From positions 186,001-250,000 of the forward strand of contig CAMOWK010000001.1 of assembly GCA_946628415.1 (NCBI GenBank): a DNA stretch of 64,000 bases. Reading direction: 5' to 3'. The translations under genes were made by a program, and so were the position numbers. The notes under the pieces were generated by a model, which was not told the origin of the DNA, made no database searches, and saw only the letters and a program-made list of their open reading frames with translations. Of this stretch, positions 51,506-60,672 are shown piece after piece. Source of the stretch: an uncultured Lachnospiraceae bacterium (GTDB taxonomy: Bacteria > Bacillota > Clostridia > Lachnospirales > Lachnospiraceae). Numbering within the stretch: the stretch's first letter is position 1; each line of letters opens with the position of its first letter.

Positions 51506-52405
51506 TTACCATCTCTTCCTTTCTTTTAATTCCTGATAAATAAGCTTGTAGCTGTTATACCTTTCCTCATGAAGTTTTCCTTCCGATACTGCGTTTTTAA
51601 TCGCACAGCCCGGCTCATCTATATGCATACAGCCGGTAAAACGGCATTTTCCAAAAAGCTTCTCCATCTCATTATAATAAAGTGCCAGTTTTTCCGGCTC
51701 TATATCACTCCTGAGTGAAGAAAAACCCGGAGTATCCATTATGTATGTATCTTTTGAAATGTTCAGGAAACGTGTAAGAAAACTGCTTCTTGTAGTATTC
51801 TTACCTCTTTTTATCTTTCTGCTTATATCACCCGACTCTGATATATTGCTTCCGAAAAGATAATTAAGTATGGAGCTCTTTCCGACTCCGGAAGGGCCGG
51901 AAACTATACTGGTCTTATCCTTTACCGCCTCACGTATAAGTTCCATGCCTTCGCCTGTTTTGGTCGATGCTGCTATAGTCTTATATCCTGCATCCTGATA
52001 TATCTTAATGAGATGATTTACTTCATTTTCAGATTCGAGATCACACTTATTAAAAACGATAACAGTCTCTATATCCTGTTCACTCGTATTTATAAGGAAT
52101 CTGTCAAGTAAATTAAGATGCGGCATCGGATCTTTTACACTAAAACAGATAATCGCCCGGTCAATGTTTGCTACCGCCGGGCGAAAAAGTACACACTTAC
52201 GAGGCAATATATTGATTATATTACCCTTCTTCTCCTCGGCATCAATAATCTCTATATCACAGTAATCTCCAGGAAGAGGCTTTTCCATATTGTAACGGAA
52301 AACGCCTCTTGCCTTACATTCATATTCATTTCCATCGGCAGCATCCACATAGTAAAAACCGCCTATGCCTTTTATAATCCTTCCTTCCAATACTCTATTC
52401 CTCAC
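51506..52405 (-). CDS. rsgA: Ribosome small subunit-dependent GTPase RsgA
   Basis: 299 aa circularly permuted GTPase. OB fold at the N-terminus, VIVFNKCDLESE (G4), SGPSGVGKSSILNYL (G1), DTPGFSSL (G3), then a zinc knuckle with Cys, Cys, His and Cys in LFGKCRFTGCMHIDEPGCAIK. Checks the decoding site during 30S maturation. It overlaps the prkC end by 11 bp, the conserved prkC-rsgA coupling. Confidence 0.96.
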   Translation of the reverse strand: MRNRVLEGRIIKGIGGFYYVDAADGNEYECKARGVFRYNMEKPLPGDYCDIEIIDAEEKKGNIINILPRKCVLFRPAVANIDRAIICFSVKDPMPHLNLLDRFLINTSEQDIETVIVFNKCDLESENEVNHLIKIYQDAGYKTIAASTKTGEGMELIREAVKDKTSIVSGPSGVGKSSILNYLFGSNISESGDISRKIKRGKNTTRSSFLTRFLNISKDTYIMDTPGFSSLRSDIEPEKLALYYNEMEKLFGKCRFTGCMHIDEPGCAIKNAVSEGKLHEERYNSYKLIYQELKERKRW

Positions 52406-54719
52406 TGTACTTGATGGAAAGTGAGTTAGAATAGTAACTTGTCAGGTCTGTACCATCATCGGCAATTATCGAATATGTTACATAACCGTTATTGCTGGTA
52501 AGTCCGCCGCTTGTTCCGGAAATATTTATCGATCCTGCCATTGTACCTGATATCTCTTTTGAATAAATGTTCTTGCTGCTGCCGTTATCGACGATATAAA
52601 CATCTATCTTAACAGAGCCTTTTTCTGCTACCGTCTCGGCATATGAAGACTGAACAGTGATGTTTCCTGAAACATTTGCAGAATAAGTAACTGTCTTTCT
52701 TCCAAGGCTGACAACTATATTAATAGCTGTACCCTCTTTAACCTCTGTTCCTGCAGCAACGCTCTGGCTTATGATAAGCCCTGCTTCTACGGAATCACTG
52801 TATTCCTGAGTAACGCTTCCGGCAGTAAGCTTTGCATTTGAAAGTGCTGCCTTTGCATTTGCCTCTGTCTGATTAACAAGGTTTGGCACCTGAACTGTCT
52901 TTACTTCTTTACCGTTACTGATATTAAGCTTAACCTCACTTCCGTCAGGAGCCTGTGTTCCTGCAGTAGGTGTTGTTGAAACGGCTTTACCCTTTTCTAT
53001 CTCATCATCATAAGGATATGCTCTTGTAACCTTGAAACCTGCATCTTCAAGTATCTTGGCTGCCTCTTCCTCATCCTTATTTCTTACGTCAGGAATGACC
53101 TTGCTTTCAGGTCCCACACTGACGAAAACTTCTACCTTCTGATCAACAGGGATACTTGTTCCTTCTTCAACACTCTGGCTGATTACATAGCCCTGAACAA
53201 CATCCTTGCTTGCCTGGTTTGTAAAGATTACATTTGTAAATCCGGCTTCTTTAAGCTTCTTTGTAGCAGCTTCTTTTGTAAGTCCTACTACTGTGATCAT
53301 CTTTGCTTCTTTAACTTCTTCATCTGTAACCTCTGTATCTTCGGTTACTTCGGCTGTGATTTCAGTTGTATCCTTGTCCGACTTTCCAAAATGGAACCAT
53401 CCGAGTATATTACCAACCACTACAAATATAAGAACTATTATGATAACCGCTGCCGCAACTCCGGCAACCATGACAAGTTTTTCAAGCTTTGGATCTACTT
53501 CCTCATCATCTTCGTCATCATAATCATCGTATCTGTCATCATATCTGTCGTCGTATCTGGAGCTTCTTCTGCCTCTTACTCTGTCATCATCATAGTAGTC
53601 ATCATCGTCATCATCAACTACTCTCTTTACGCTCTTCTTCCTTTCTTCGGAATAATCACGTTTACTTCTCTCTCTTCTGAGAGCCTCTTCTCTCTCATAC
53701 TCTTCATCAAAATCATAATCATCTTCTTCATCAAGAAGCTTTGAGAGTTTTGATGGTTTTTCTTTCTGAACCGCTTCAGTTCTTGTCCCGTCAAGCGGTG
53801 CATTTTTGGAAGCTGTCTTTATCTCCTCCAGGTCTTCTGTAGAGAACTTCTGTGTAGGAGCATTTGAAACAGCAGCACCTGCAACAACTATATCGATATT
53901 TGGATTTGCCTTTACCCTTTTAAGGTCAGCGATAAGTGCCGCAGCAGTAAGATATCTTCTCTCCGGCTTCTTCTGTGTAGCTTTGATTATGACCTTCTCA
54001 AGGCTCGAATATATATCAGGATAAACCTCTCTCGGAGGTACGATATCATTATTTATATGTTTAAGTGCTATGGCAACATTTGTCTCGCCCTCGAAAGGAA
54101 CCTTACCTGTTACCATCTCATACATCGTTATACCGAGTGAATAGATATCACTTCTTTCATCACTGTATCCGCCTCTTGCCTGCTCAGGGGAAATGTAATG
54201 CACAGATCCCATTCCAAGCGTAGACATAGTATTGGATGTAGCCGCCTTGGCTATACCGAAATCAGTAACCTTAAGGCTGCCGCTCTTTGATACTATGATA
54301 TTCTGAGGCTTAATGTCTCTGTGGATGATATGATTCTCATGAGCAACCTCAAGTCCTGATGCTATCTGAATTGAGAAATCTATAGCCTGATCCATGGAAA
54401 GACGACCGTTGATTCCTATATACTCCTTAAGAGTAATACCCTCAACGAGTTCCATAACGATATAGTACTTTCCATTGTCCTCACCTACATCGTAAACACT
54501 TACGATATTAGGATGGGTGATTCCTGCTGAAGCCTGCGCCTCAACTCTGAACTTTGATACAAAGTTCATATCATCACTGTATTCGCTCTTAAGCACTTTA
54601 AGAGCCACAAATCTTTTAAGCCTTTTATCCTTTGCTTTATAGACTGTAGACATTCCGCCTGTACCGACTACCTCTACAATCTCATATCTATTCTCAAGAA
54701 CAAATCCCGGTTCTAACAT
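52395..54719 (-). CDS. prkC: PASTA-domain Ser/Thr protein kinase
   Basis: 774 aa. Kinase domain 1-270 with Gly loop GTGGMSTVYKAK, ALKVLK (catalytic Lys), HRDIKPQN and DFGIAK. A juxtamembrane region (about 300-410) rich in Asp, Arg and Tyr repeats such as YDDRYDDRYDDYDDEDD; one membrane helix (about 415-438); three PASTA domains (about 470-665); and an extra 100-residue C-terminal beta domain. It senses muropeptides or lipid II and phosphorylates wall and translation regulators. Overlaps rsgA and is preceded by the matching phosphatase. Confidence 0.96.
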   Translation of the reverse strand: MLEPGFVLENRYEIVEVVGTGGMSTVYKAKDKRLKRFVALKVLKSEYSDDMNFVSKFRVEAQASAGITHPNIVSVYDVGEDNGKYYIVMELVEGITLKEYIGINGRLSMDQAIDFSIQIASGLEVAHENHIIHRDIKPQNIIVSKSGSLKVTDFGIAKAATSNTMSTLGMGSVHYISPEQARGGYSDERSDIYSLGITMYEMVTGKVPFEGETNVAIALKHINNDIVPPREVYPDIYSSLEKVIIKATQKKPERRYLTAAALIADLKRVKANPNIDIVVAGAAVSNAPTQKFSTEDLEEIKTASKNAPLDGTRTEAVQKEKPSKLSKLLDEEDDYDFDEEYEREEALRRERSKRDYSEERKKSVKRVVDDDDDDYYDDDRVRGRRSSRYDDRYDDRYDDYDDEDDEEVDPKLEKLVMVAGVAAAVIIIVLIFVVVGNILGWFHFGKSDKDTTEITAEVTEDTEVTDEEVKEAKMITVVGLTKEAATKKLKEAGFTNVIFTNQASKDVVQGYVISQSVEEGTSIPVDQKVEVFVSVGPESKVIPDVRNKDEEEAAKILEDAGFKVTRAYPYDDEIEKGKAVSTTPTAGTQAPDGSEVKLNISNGKEVKTVQVPNLVNQTEANAKAALSNAKLTAGSVTQEYSDSVEAGLIISQSVAAGTEVKEGTAINIVVSLGRKTVTYSANVSGNITVQSSYAETVAEKGSVKIDVYIVDNGSSKNIYSKEISGTMAGSINISGTSGGLTSNNGYVTYSIIADDGTDLTSYYSNSLSIKYSEE

Positions 54720-54734
54720 ATATACACCTCACAA

Positions 54735-55454
54735 CTACACAGCAATAAGTACAGCAGACACATTATCCATTCCGCCGTAATAATTTGCTCTGTCTATAAG
54801 AGAATTAACTGCAATTTCAACATCTTCATTTTCAACTACTATGTCCCTAATCTCATCATTTTCAACCATGTTTGAGAGACCGTCTGAACAAAGGAGAACT
54901 CTGTCTCCCGAAGCAAGTGTCTTTTCAAAGAAATCAGGAAGTGCTTCCTCCCTTGAACCCATAGCTCTCGTTATGATGTTCTTCTCGGGATGATTCCTTC
55001 CCTTACTTCTTACAAGCTGTCCGGTTCTTATAAGTTCCTCAACAAGACTGTGATCCATAGTAAGCTGCTCAATCTCGTCATTGATGATATAAAGTCTGCT
55101 GTCACCAATATTGGCAACATAGAGCTCGCTTCCAAGCACAACACAGGCAACCATGGTAGTACCCATACCTGCCTTATCCTTGTCCTTGTCAGCCTCCTTA
55201 AACACTTCATTATTAGCGTAGATCATAGCACGTCTTAGAAGTGAGACAGGATTCTTCACCGTTGATTTCTTGATATAGTCCACTGCGACCTCAATCGCAT
55301 ATCTGGACGCAAAATCACCGGCTGCATGACCGCCCATACCGTCAGCAACAATATATAGATTCGGAAGAGGTCCTACAGGAGTATCACTGACGAATATGCT
55401 GTCCTGGTTGCTCTCCCTCTTTTTTCCTACGTCTGTTTTGCCTGATGAAATCAT
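54735..55454 (-). CDS. prpC: PP2C-type Ser/Thr phosphatase
   Basis: 239 aa. Metal-binding RESNQDSIFV, VADGMGGHAAGDFAS, NIGDSRLYII, LLCSDGLSNMV and YGGMDNVSAVLI are in the right order for PrpC/Stp. Reverses PrkC phosphorylation; 15 bp ahead of prkC, 9 bp after rlmN. Confidence 0.96.
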   Translation of the reverse strand: MISSGKTDVGKKRESNQDSIFVSDTPVGPLPNLYIVADGMGGHAAGDFASRYAIEVAVDYIKKSTVKNPVSLLRRAMIYANNEVFKEADKDKDKAGMGTTMVACVVLGSELYVANIGDSRLYIINDEIEQLTMDHSLVEELIRTGQLVRSKGRNHPEKNIITRAMGSREEALPDFFEKTLASGDRVLLCSDGLSNMVENDEIRDIVVENEDVEIAVNSLIDRANYYGGMDNVSAVLIAV

Positions 55455-55463
55455 AAGCTATAC

Positions 55464-56483
55464 CTAAATACTATACCTTCTTCGTAACTGTCCACAGGCA
55501 GCATCAATATCTCTGCCCATACCCTTTCTAATAGTAACATTTATCTGATTTTTTTCAAGTAAATTTTTAAATGCATCAATTTCCGATCTGTTTCCTCTGC
55601 TGTAGCCCTTTTCCTTAACAGGATTGACCGGAATAAGATTTACATGACAATTCATTCCGGCAAGGAGCTTCGCAAGCTTCTTGCCCTCTTCTTCGCTTAC
55701 ATTAACACCTTCTATAAGACAGTATTCAAATGTAACGCGGCGGCCTGTCTTCTCGAAATAATATCTGCACGCATCAAGTGTTTCAGCGATGGAATAACTC
55801 TTTGCAATAGGCATTATCCTCTTTCTTACACTGTCATCCGCAGCATGAAGTGAAAGTGCCAGAGTTACGCTTCTTTTCTCATCAGCAAACCGTCTTATCA
55901 TAGGAACCAGTCCGCAGCTGCTTACTGTAATGCTTCTTTCCGAGAGATTGTATCCATCTTTTGATGTTATAAGATTTAAGAATCTCATAAAGTTGTCGTA
56001 ATTATCAAGAGCTTCACCTGTACCCATAACGACTATATTCGATATTCTTTCACCTGTAAGACGCATAGATGCATAAACCTGTTCAAGCATTTCGGATGCA
56101 GTAAGATTTCTTACAAGTCCTCCTATTCCCGATGCACAGAAGTCGCATCCCATACGGCATCCCGCCTGTGAGGAAATGCACAGCGAATTGCCATATGAAT
56201 ATCTCATGAAAACCGTTTCTATCATCTGTCCGTCACCAAGTCTGTAAAGAAATTTAATTGTGCCGTCTTCAGCGGATGTAAGTCTTGTTTCTTCTTCTAT
56301 ACTTACCAGATCATGACTCAGTTTTTCTCTAAGTTCCTTACTGATATTAGTCATCTCAGAAACATCTTTTACATGCTTTTTGTGAAGCCATTCATAAACT
56401 TGCTTTGCACGGAACCTGGGTTCCCCAAGGGATGTGATATATTCAGTTAATTCATCCAAATACATGGAACGGATGTCATGCAT
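55464..56483 (-). CDS. rlmN: 23S rRNA (adenine2503-C2)-methyltransferase RlmN
   Basis: 339 aa radical SAM enzyme. The cluster motif CRMGCDFCASG is CX3CX2C; VVMGTGEALDNYDNFMRFL and LALSLHAADD follow; the second catalytic Cys is in DIDAACGQLR at the end. Methylates A2503 of 23S rRNA and A37 of some tRNAs. Between rsmB (35 bp) and prpC. The N-terminal helical accessory domain (RFRAKQVYEWLHKKHV) is present. Confidence 0.96.
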   Translation of the reverse strand: MHDIRSMYLDELTEYITSLGEPRFRAKQVYEWLHKKHVKDVSEMTNISKELREKLSHDLVSIEEETRLTSAEDGTIKFLYRLGDGQMIETVFMRYSYGNSLCISSQAGCRMGCDFCASGIGGLVRNLTASEMLEQVYASMRLTGERISNIVVMGTGEALDNYDNFMRFLNLITSKDGYNLSERSITVSSCGLVPMIRRFADEKRSVTLALSLHAADDSVRKRIMPIAKSYSIAETLDACRYYFEKTGRRVTFEYCLIEGVNVSEEEGKKLAKLLAGMNCHVNLIPVNPVKEKGYSRGNRSEIDAFKNLLEKNQINVTIRKGMGRDIDAACGQLRRRYSI

Positions 56484-56518
56484 GAAGAGTTTTCTCCTTA
56501 AAGTTTAGAGTATTAATT

Positions 56519-57898
56519 CTATTCCTGATCATTCCGGAAGACTGAAAAATAGAAGCCGTCACACATATCGACTCCCTGAATGTATTTATGCTCACTTAGT
56601 TTTGTGAGCATATGGTGACGTCTCATAAGTGCCTCACTTGCCTCTTCATTTTCTGTTTTTGTAATAGTACAGGTTGAGAAAAGAAGTATTCCGCCGGGCT
56701 TAAGATACTTTACCGCATTGTCCAGTATGGTATCTGCCATAGCCCGAAGTTCCTCTATATCCGTATCTTTAACTCTGTACTTAATATCATTTTTCCTGCC
56801 CATGATTCCTAGTCCGGAACACGGTACATCAGCGATAACTATATCCGCCTTGGAATAAAGGTCTTCGCGCTCCCCGGTTGCGTCGGAAACCGATACATCC
56901 ACATTTGTCAGCCCAAGTCTTTCAACATTCTCCAGTATAAGATCAGTCTTATCTTCCGATATATCAAAGGAAAGAACTTTCCCCTTGCCGGGTGAAGATT
57001 TTTCAATCAGCTCCGAGATATATGTCGTCTTTCCGCCCGGCGCCGCGCACATATCGATGACTGATATATTTTCATTTTCAAACGGATCATCATTATTATT
57101 AAGCACCTCAGGCATTACAGTATTGTTATGTTTTCTTTCATCACGAGCTGCAATAAAACAATCGAACGCAGTCCTGACTGCTACCTGTGAGCTTTCATCC
57201 TGCACTGTAAATTCGCCATTTCTAAAACCCGGAACTTTTCTTATAAAATCATAATCCGATATAAGTATCGCCGAATCTGAATATTTACCTTTCTCCGCTG
57301 TTATACCCGCCTCTGATAATTTAGCCATAAGTTCATCTCTTCCGGTCTTAAGGCAGTTTACCCGAAGGCTTGTAGGCCGTTCTTTTTCACCCGATTCAAA
57401 TACTTTTGCCGTATTTTCTTCTCCGTATAAGTCATTTATATATTCATACAGCCACTTGGGAACAGAATACTTAAGCAAAGGATCTTTTTCTATCTTTCCC
57501 ATAACTTCATCCCTGTTTCTGCCAACACTGCGAAGCACTGCATTTACAAAACCGGAAAGTCCCTTCATCCCATGACTTTTTACGAGTCCGACAGTTTCAT
57601 AGATTGCCGCTCTTTCAGGGACTGAATCCATATAAAGCATCTGGTAAATCCCCATTCTAAGGCACACACGAATAAGAGGCTTAAGCTTATTTACCTTAGT
57701 CTTAGAATACATATCTATGACACGGTCAAGCGTGTACCTTTTCTCGGTAACGCCTTCAGCAAGCCTCATTATAAATGATCTTTTTCTTTTTTCTTCGAAC
57801 TGGCTTTTTCTTAAAGCTTTTCCTATCGCGATATTTGAAAATGTCCCGTTCTTCTCTATATCAAGAAGAATCTCGAGAACCACTTCTCTTTCGTTCAT
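56519..57898 (-). CDS. rsmB: 16S rRNA (cytosine967-C5)-methyltransferase RsmB
   Basis: 459 aa. The N-terminal NusB-like domain (1-140) starts NEREVVLEILLDIEKNGTFSNIAIGKAL. The methyltransferase part has VIDMCAAPGGKTTYI, IVIADVPCSGLGIMGRKNDIKYR (catalytic PC) and GGILLFSTCTI (second Cys). The region between the linker and SAM loop carries a short Asn/Asp-rich insert (NNNDDPFENENIS). Follows fmt by 53 bp. Confidence 0.95.
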   Translation of the reverse strand: MNEREVVLEILLDIEKNGTFSNIAIGKALRKSQFEEKRKRSFIMRLAEGVTEKRYTLDRVIDMYSKTKVNKLKPLIRVCLRMGIYQMLYMDSVPERAAIYETVGLVKSHGMKGLSGFVNAVLRSVGRNRDEVMGKIEKDPLLKYSVPKWLYEYINDLYGEENTAKVFESGEKERPTSLRVNCLKTGRDELMAKLSEAGITAEKGKYSDSAILISDYDFIRKVPGFRNGEFTVQDESSQVAVRTAFDCFIAARDERKHNNTVMPEVLNNNDDPFENENISVIDMCAAPGGKTTYISELIEKSSPGKGKVLSFDISEDKTDLILENVERLGLTNVDVSVSDATGEREDLYSKADIVIADVPCSGLGIMGRKNDIKYRVKDTDIEELRAMADTILDNAVKYLKPGGILLFSTCTITKTENEEASEALMRRHHMLTKLSEHKYIQGVDMCDGFYFSVFRNDQE

Positions 57899-57951
57899 AT
57901 ATGACGTTCTTTCCGATCTCTACTGATTTCTAAGTAAAAGTTCTGACAGAT

Positions 57952-58977
57952 TTATCTTTCCGACTGACATCTCGTGAAAACTTCAAGCTTATTTCCGTTT
58001 AAGTATGAAGCAGTATCCATCTCCTTTTTTCCTTCAGGCTGAAGGCGTCTTATGCGTAACGCACCACTGCCGCAAAGTACTGTAAAAAACTTTCTCGTAA
58101 CTTCAATAACCGTTCCCGGAAGTATGTCCTCCATAACATGCGCTGTTCCGGAATCCCCAACAGTATTATTCTCTTCGGACAGATTCGAAAAAATACCATC
58201 CATTAATTTGCCGGTATCCTCCGGACTTATAACATCTGCCTTATATAGCTTTATATTTTTGCCTTTTATAAATGTATATGCTGTCGGCCATGGATTTAAC
58301 CCTCTTATCATCCTCTCGATTTCTTCTGCTGACTTTGTAAAATCCACGTTGCCCATCTCTTTATCCAGCATTTTAGCGTAATTTGACTCTGAGTCATCCT
58401 GCGGAGTTCTTACAGCAGTTCCGTCTTCCAGACTCTTAACTGTGGAAATGATAAGATCCGCACCCATAAAAGAAAGCCTCTCACGAAGAGTTTCCCCTGT
58501 ATCGTCATCTCTTATCTCTGTTTCCATGGATGAAATGATATCTCCCGTATCAAGACCTTTTGCCATATACATGGTCGTGACGCCTGTTACCTTTTCACCA
58601 TCCAGTATGCATCTCTCGATCGGCGCAGCGCCTCTATACTTAGGGAGCAGGGATGCATGTATATTAATGCAGCCGTACTTCGGAATATTTAAGATGCTTT
58701 CCGGAAGAATCTGACCGTAAGCAGCAACGATTATCATATCAGGATTAATGCTGCTTAGAAGCGATACATTTTCAGGATCACGAAGCTTTTCCGGCTGATA
58801 GACTTTTATCCCGGACTCTTCTGCCAAAACTTTTACAGGAGGCGGGACAAGTTTCCCGCTTCTCCCCTTTGGCTTATCGGGCTGGGTAAAAACAGCCTCG
58901 ATAATAAAACCTTCTTCTATTAATCTTTTAAGTGGAGGAACTGCAAATTCAGGAGTTCCCATGTAAACTATTCTCAT
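57952..58977 (-). CDS. fmt: Methionyl-tRNA formyltransferase
   Basis: 341 aa. RIVYMGTPEFAVPPLKRLIEEGF, AYGQILPESILNIPKYGCINIHASLLPKYRGAAPIERCI contain the catalytic Asn-His-Asp set; the C-terminal OB domain carries a short Glu/Asn-rich insert (around residues 265-290), making it longer than the usual 310-315. Formylates initiator Met-tRNA. Its start codon abuts the Hsp70 stop codon. Confidence 0.95.
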   Translation of the reverse strand: MRIVYMGTPEFAVPPLKRLIEEGFIIEAVFTQPDKPKGRSGKLVPPPVKVLAEESGIKVYQPEKLRDPENVSLLSSINPDMIIVAAYGQILPESILNIPKYGCINIHASLLPKYRGAAPIERCILDGEKVTGVTTMYMAKGLDTGDIISSMETEIRDDDTGETLRERLSFMGADLIISTVKSLEDGTAVRTPQDDSESNYAKMLDKEMGNVDFTKSAEEIERMIRGLNPWPTAYTFIKGKNIKLYKADVISPEDTGKLMDGIFSNLSEENNTVGDSGTAHVMEDILPGTVIEVTRKFFTVLCGSGALRIRRLQPEGKKEMDTASYLNGNKLEVFTRCQSER

Positions 58978-60672
58978 CTATATCTCATCTTCCCATTGAT
59001 CAAGGAACTCAGTAAGTCTTCCGCGTTCCTTCTCAATAATTCTCTTATCCTGTGTGGAAAGGGCAAGCTCAAACTTTCTGATTTCAGCCTCAAGCACCTC
59101 TCTGTCCTGTCCGAGGCTTTCCTCATAAAGCCTCTCACACCTGAGCATCACAAGCTGGTTTTCTTCCTGATCCCTTGGGTGAATCTTCAGATATGAAAGC
59201 TCCTCCAGCCTCTTCTCTATCTCTTCATCGGTCATTTCAACATACTGACCTTTAATAATGCATCTTTCCTTTTTGCCTGTAGATACTGATTTAACCTCAA
59301 CCTCAAGGATTGAATTAATATCGTAAGTGTATGTTATGTCAACCGCTTCAACTCCCGCTTTAGCTTTTGGAACCTCTATTTCAAGTGTTCCAAGGAGAAG
59401 ATTATTCTTTGCTATCCTGCTCTCACCCTGAAGAACTTCGACGGTTATCTTGGTCTGATTGTCACGAACCGTATAGAATCTTTCGGTACGGCTTGCCGGA
59501 ATAATCGTATTTCTTTCAAGAATAGGACAGAAATGTCCCCCTTCCATATGCCTGTCACCCAGATCTACCGAAACTTCTGTTCCAAGAGTAAATGAACATA
59601 CATCCGTAAGGATCACTTCTCTTATCGACTCTTTCCTCTCTTTTATCGCACCCTGAATAGCCGCACCAAGTGCTACAGCCTCATCAGGATTTATGGACGT
59701 ATCCGGAAATGTCTTAAAAAGCTTACTTACAAAGGTTCTTACACTTGGTGACTTTGTGGAGCCACCTACAAGAACTATCTTATCTATATCGGATATTTTA
59801 AGCATGGCATCCGAAAGCGCCCTCTTAACAGGAATCCTTATTCTTTCAAACAGATCGCTGCAGGCTTTTTCGTACTCATCAATAGTGATATCTGTTTTGA
59901 TGAGTTCTTCACCTATCTTTGGTGCCATGGTAACAGTTCCCTGATCCGTGAAAGCGATTTTTGCCCTTTCAGCCTCTTTATTTATGAGAGCCAGTTCCTT
60001 TACAGAAAGCTTTTCTTTGTCTATCTCTTTATTCTTCTTAAAGAATAACTCTTCTATAATCTTAGTGAAGTCCTCTCCTCCGAGGAAGTTGTCACCTGCA
60101 ACAGCCCTTACTTCAAGTATAGGCGGAAAATAGTCAAGTATGGACACATCAAGCGTACCACCACCTAAGTCGAACACAAGATTCTTTGCCGGCTTATCAT
60201 CATTATAAAGTCCGTATGCTATAGCTGCGGCGGTAGGTTCACTTATGATTCTTTCAACCTTTAGTCCCGCAAGTTCACCGGCTCTCTTGGTAGCCTTACG
60301 TCTCATATCATTAAAGTAAGCCGGAACGCTGATGACCGCCTCTTCTACCTTTTCCCCGAGAAATTCTTCGGCATCCTCTCTAAGAGAACGGAGAACAAAG
60401 CTTGATAATTCTTCAGCTGTCAGTTCTTTACCGGAAAGCCTGTACTTCTTATCACTTCCCATATCTCTTTTAAATACCGATGCACATGTATCAGGGTAAA
60501 GCTGTTTTCTTTCCTTTGCAGTCTTACCTACATAAACTGTTCCTTCTTCATCTATGCTTACGACAGATGGAGTGAGATTGTCCCCTAGTCTGTTCGGGAT
60601 TATAACAGGTCCATCATCCCGAAATACTGCCGCAAGGCTGTTTGTAGTTCCTAAATCAATTCCAATGATCAT
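58978..60672 (-). CDS. hscC: Hsp70 family chaperone, HscC-like
   Basis: 564 aa, shorter than DnaK (about 610-640). [16 protein letters not shown] opens the ATPase; [41 protein letters not shown] and [14 protein letters not shown] are the nucleotide-site motifs; the substrate domain begins around residue 375 and the helical lid is short. HscC-type chaperones usually work with a dedicated DnaJ-like partner. The gene overlaps the upstream TPR gene by 4 bp (ATGA), so the TPR protein is a probable co-chaperone. Confidence 0.9.
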   Translation of the reverse strand: MIIGIDLGTTNSLAAVFRDDGPVIIPNRLGDNLTPSVVSIDEEGTVYVGKTAKERKQLYPDTCASVFKRDMGSDKKYRLSGKELTAEELSSFVLRSLREDAEEFLGEKVEEAVISVPAYFNDMRRKATKRAGELAGLKVERIISEPTAAAIAYGLYNDDKPAKNLVFDLGGGTLDVSILDYFPPILEVRAVAGDNFLGGEDFTKIIEELFFKKNKEIDKEKLSVKELALINKEAERAKIAFTDQGTVTMAPKIGEELIKTDITIDEYEKACSDLFERIRIPVKRALSDAMLKISDIDKIVLVGGSTKSPSVRTFVSKLFKTFPDTSINPDEAVALGAAIQGAIKERKESIREVILTDVCSFTLGTEVSVDLGDRHMEGGHFCPILERNTIIPASRTERFYTVRDNQTKITVEVLQGESRIAKNNLLLGTLEIEVPKAKAGVEAVDITYTYDINSILEVEVKSVSTGKKERCIIKGQYVEMTDEEIEKRLEELSYLKIHPRDQEENQLVMLRCERLYEESLGQDREVLEAEIRKFELALSTQDKRIIEKERGRLTEFLDQWEDEI

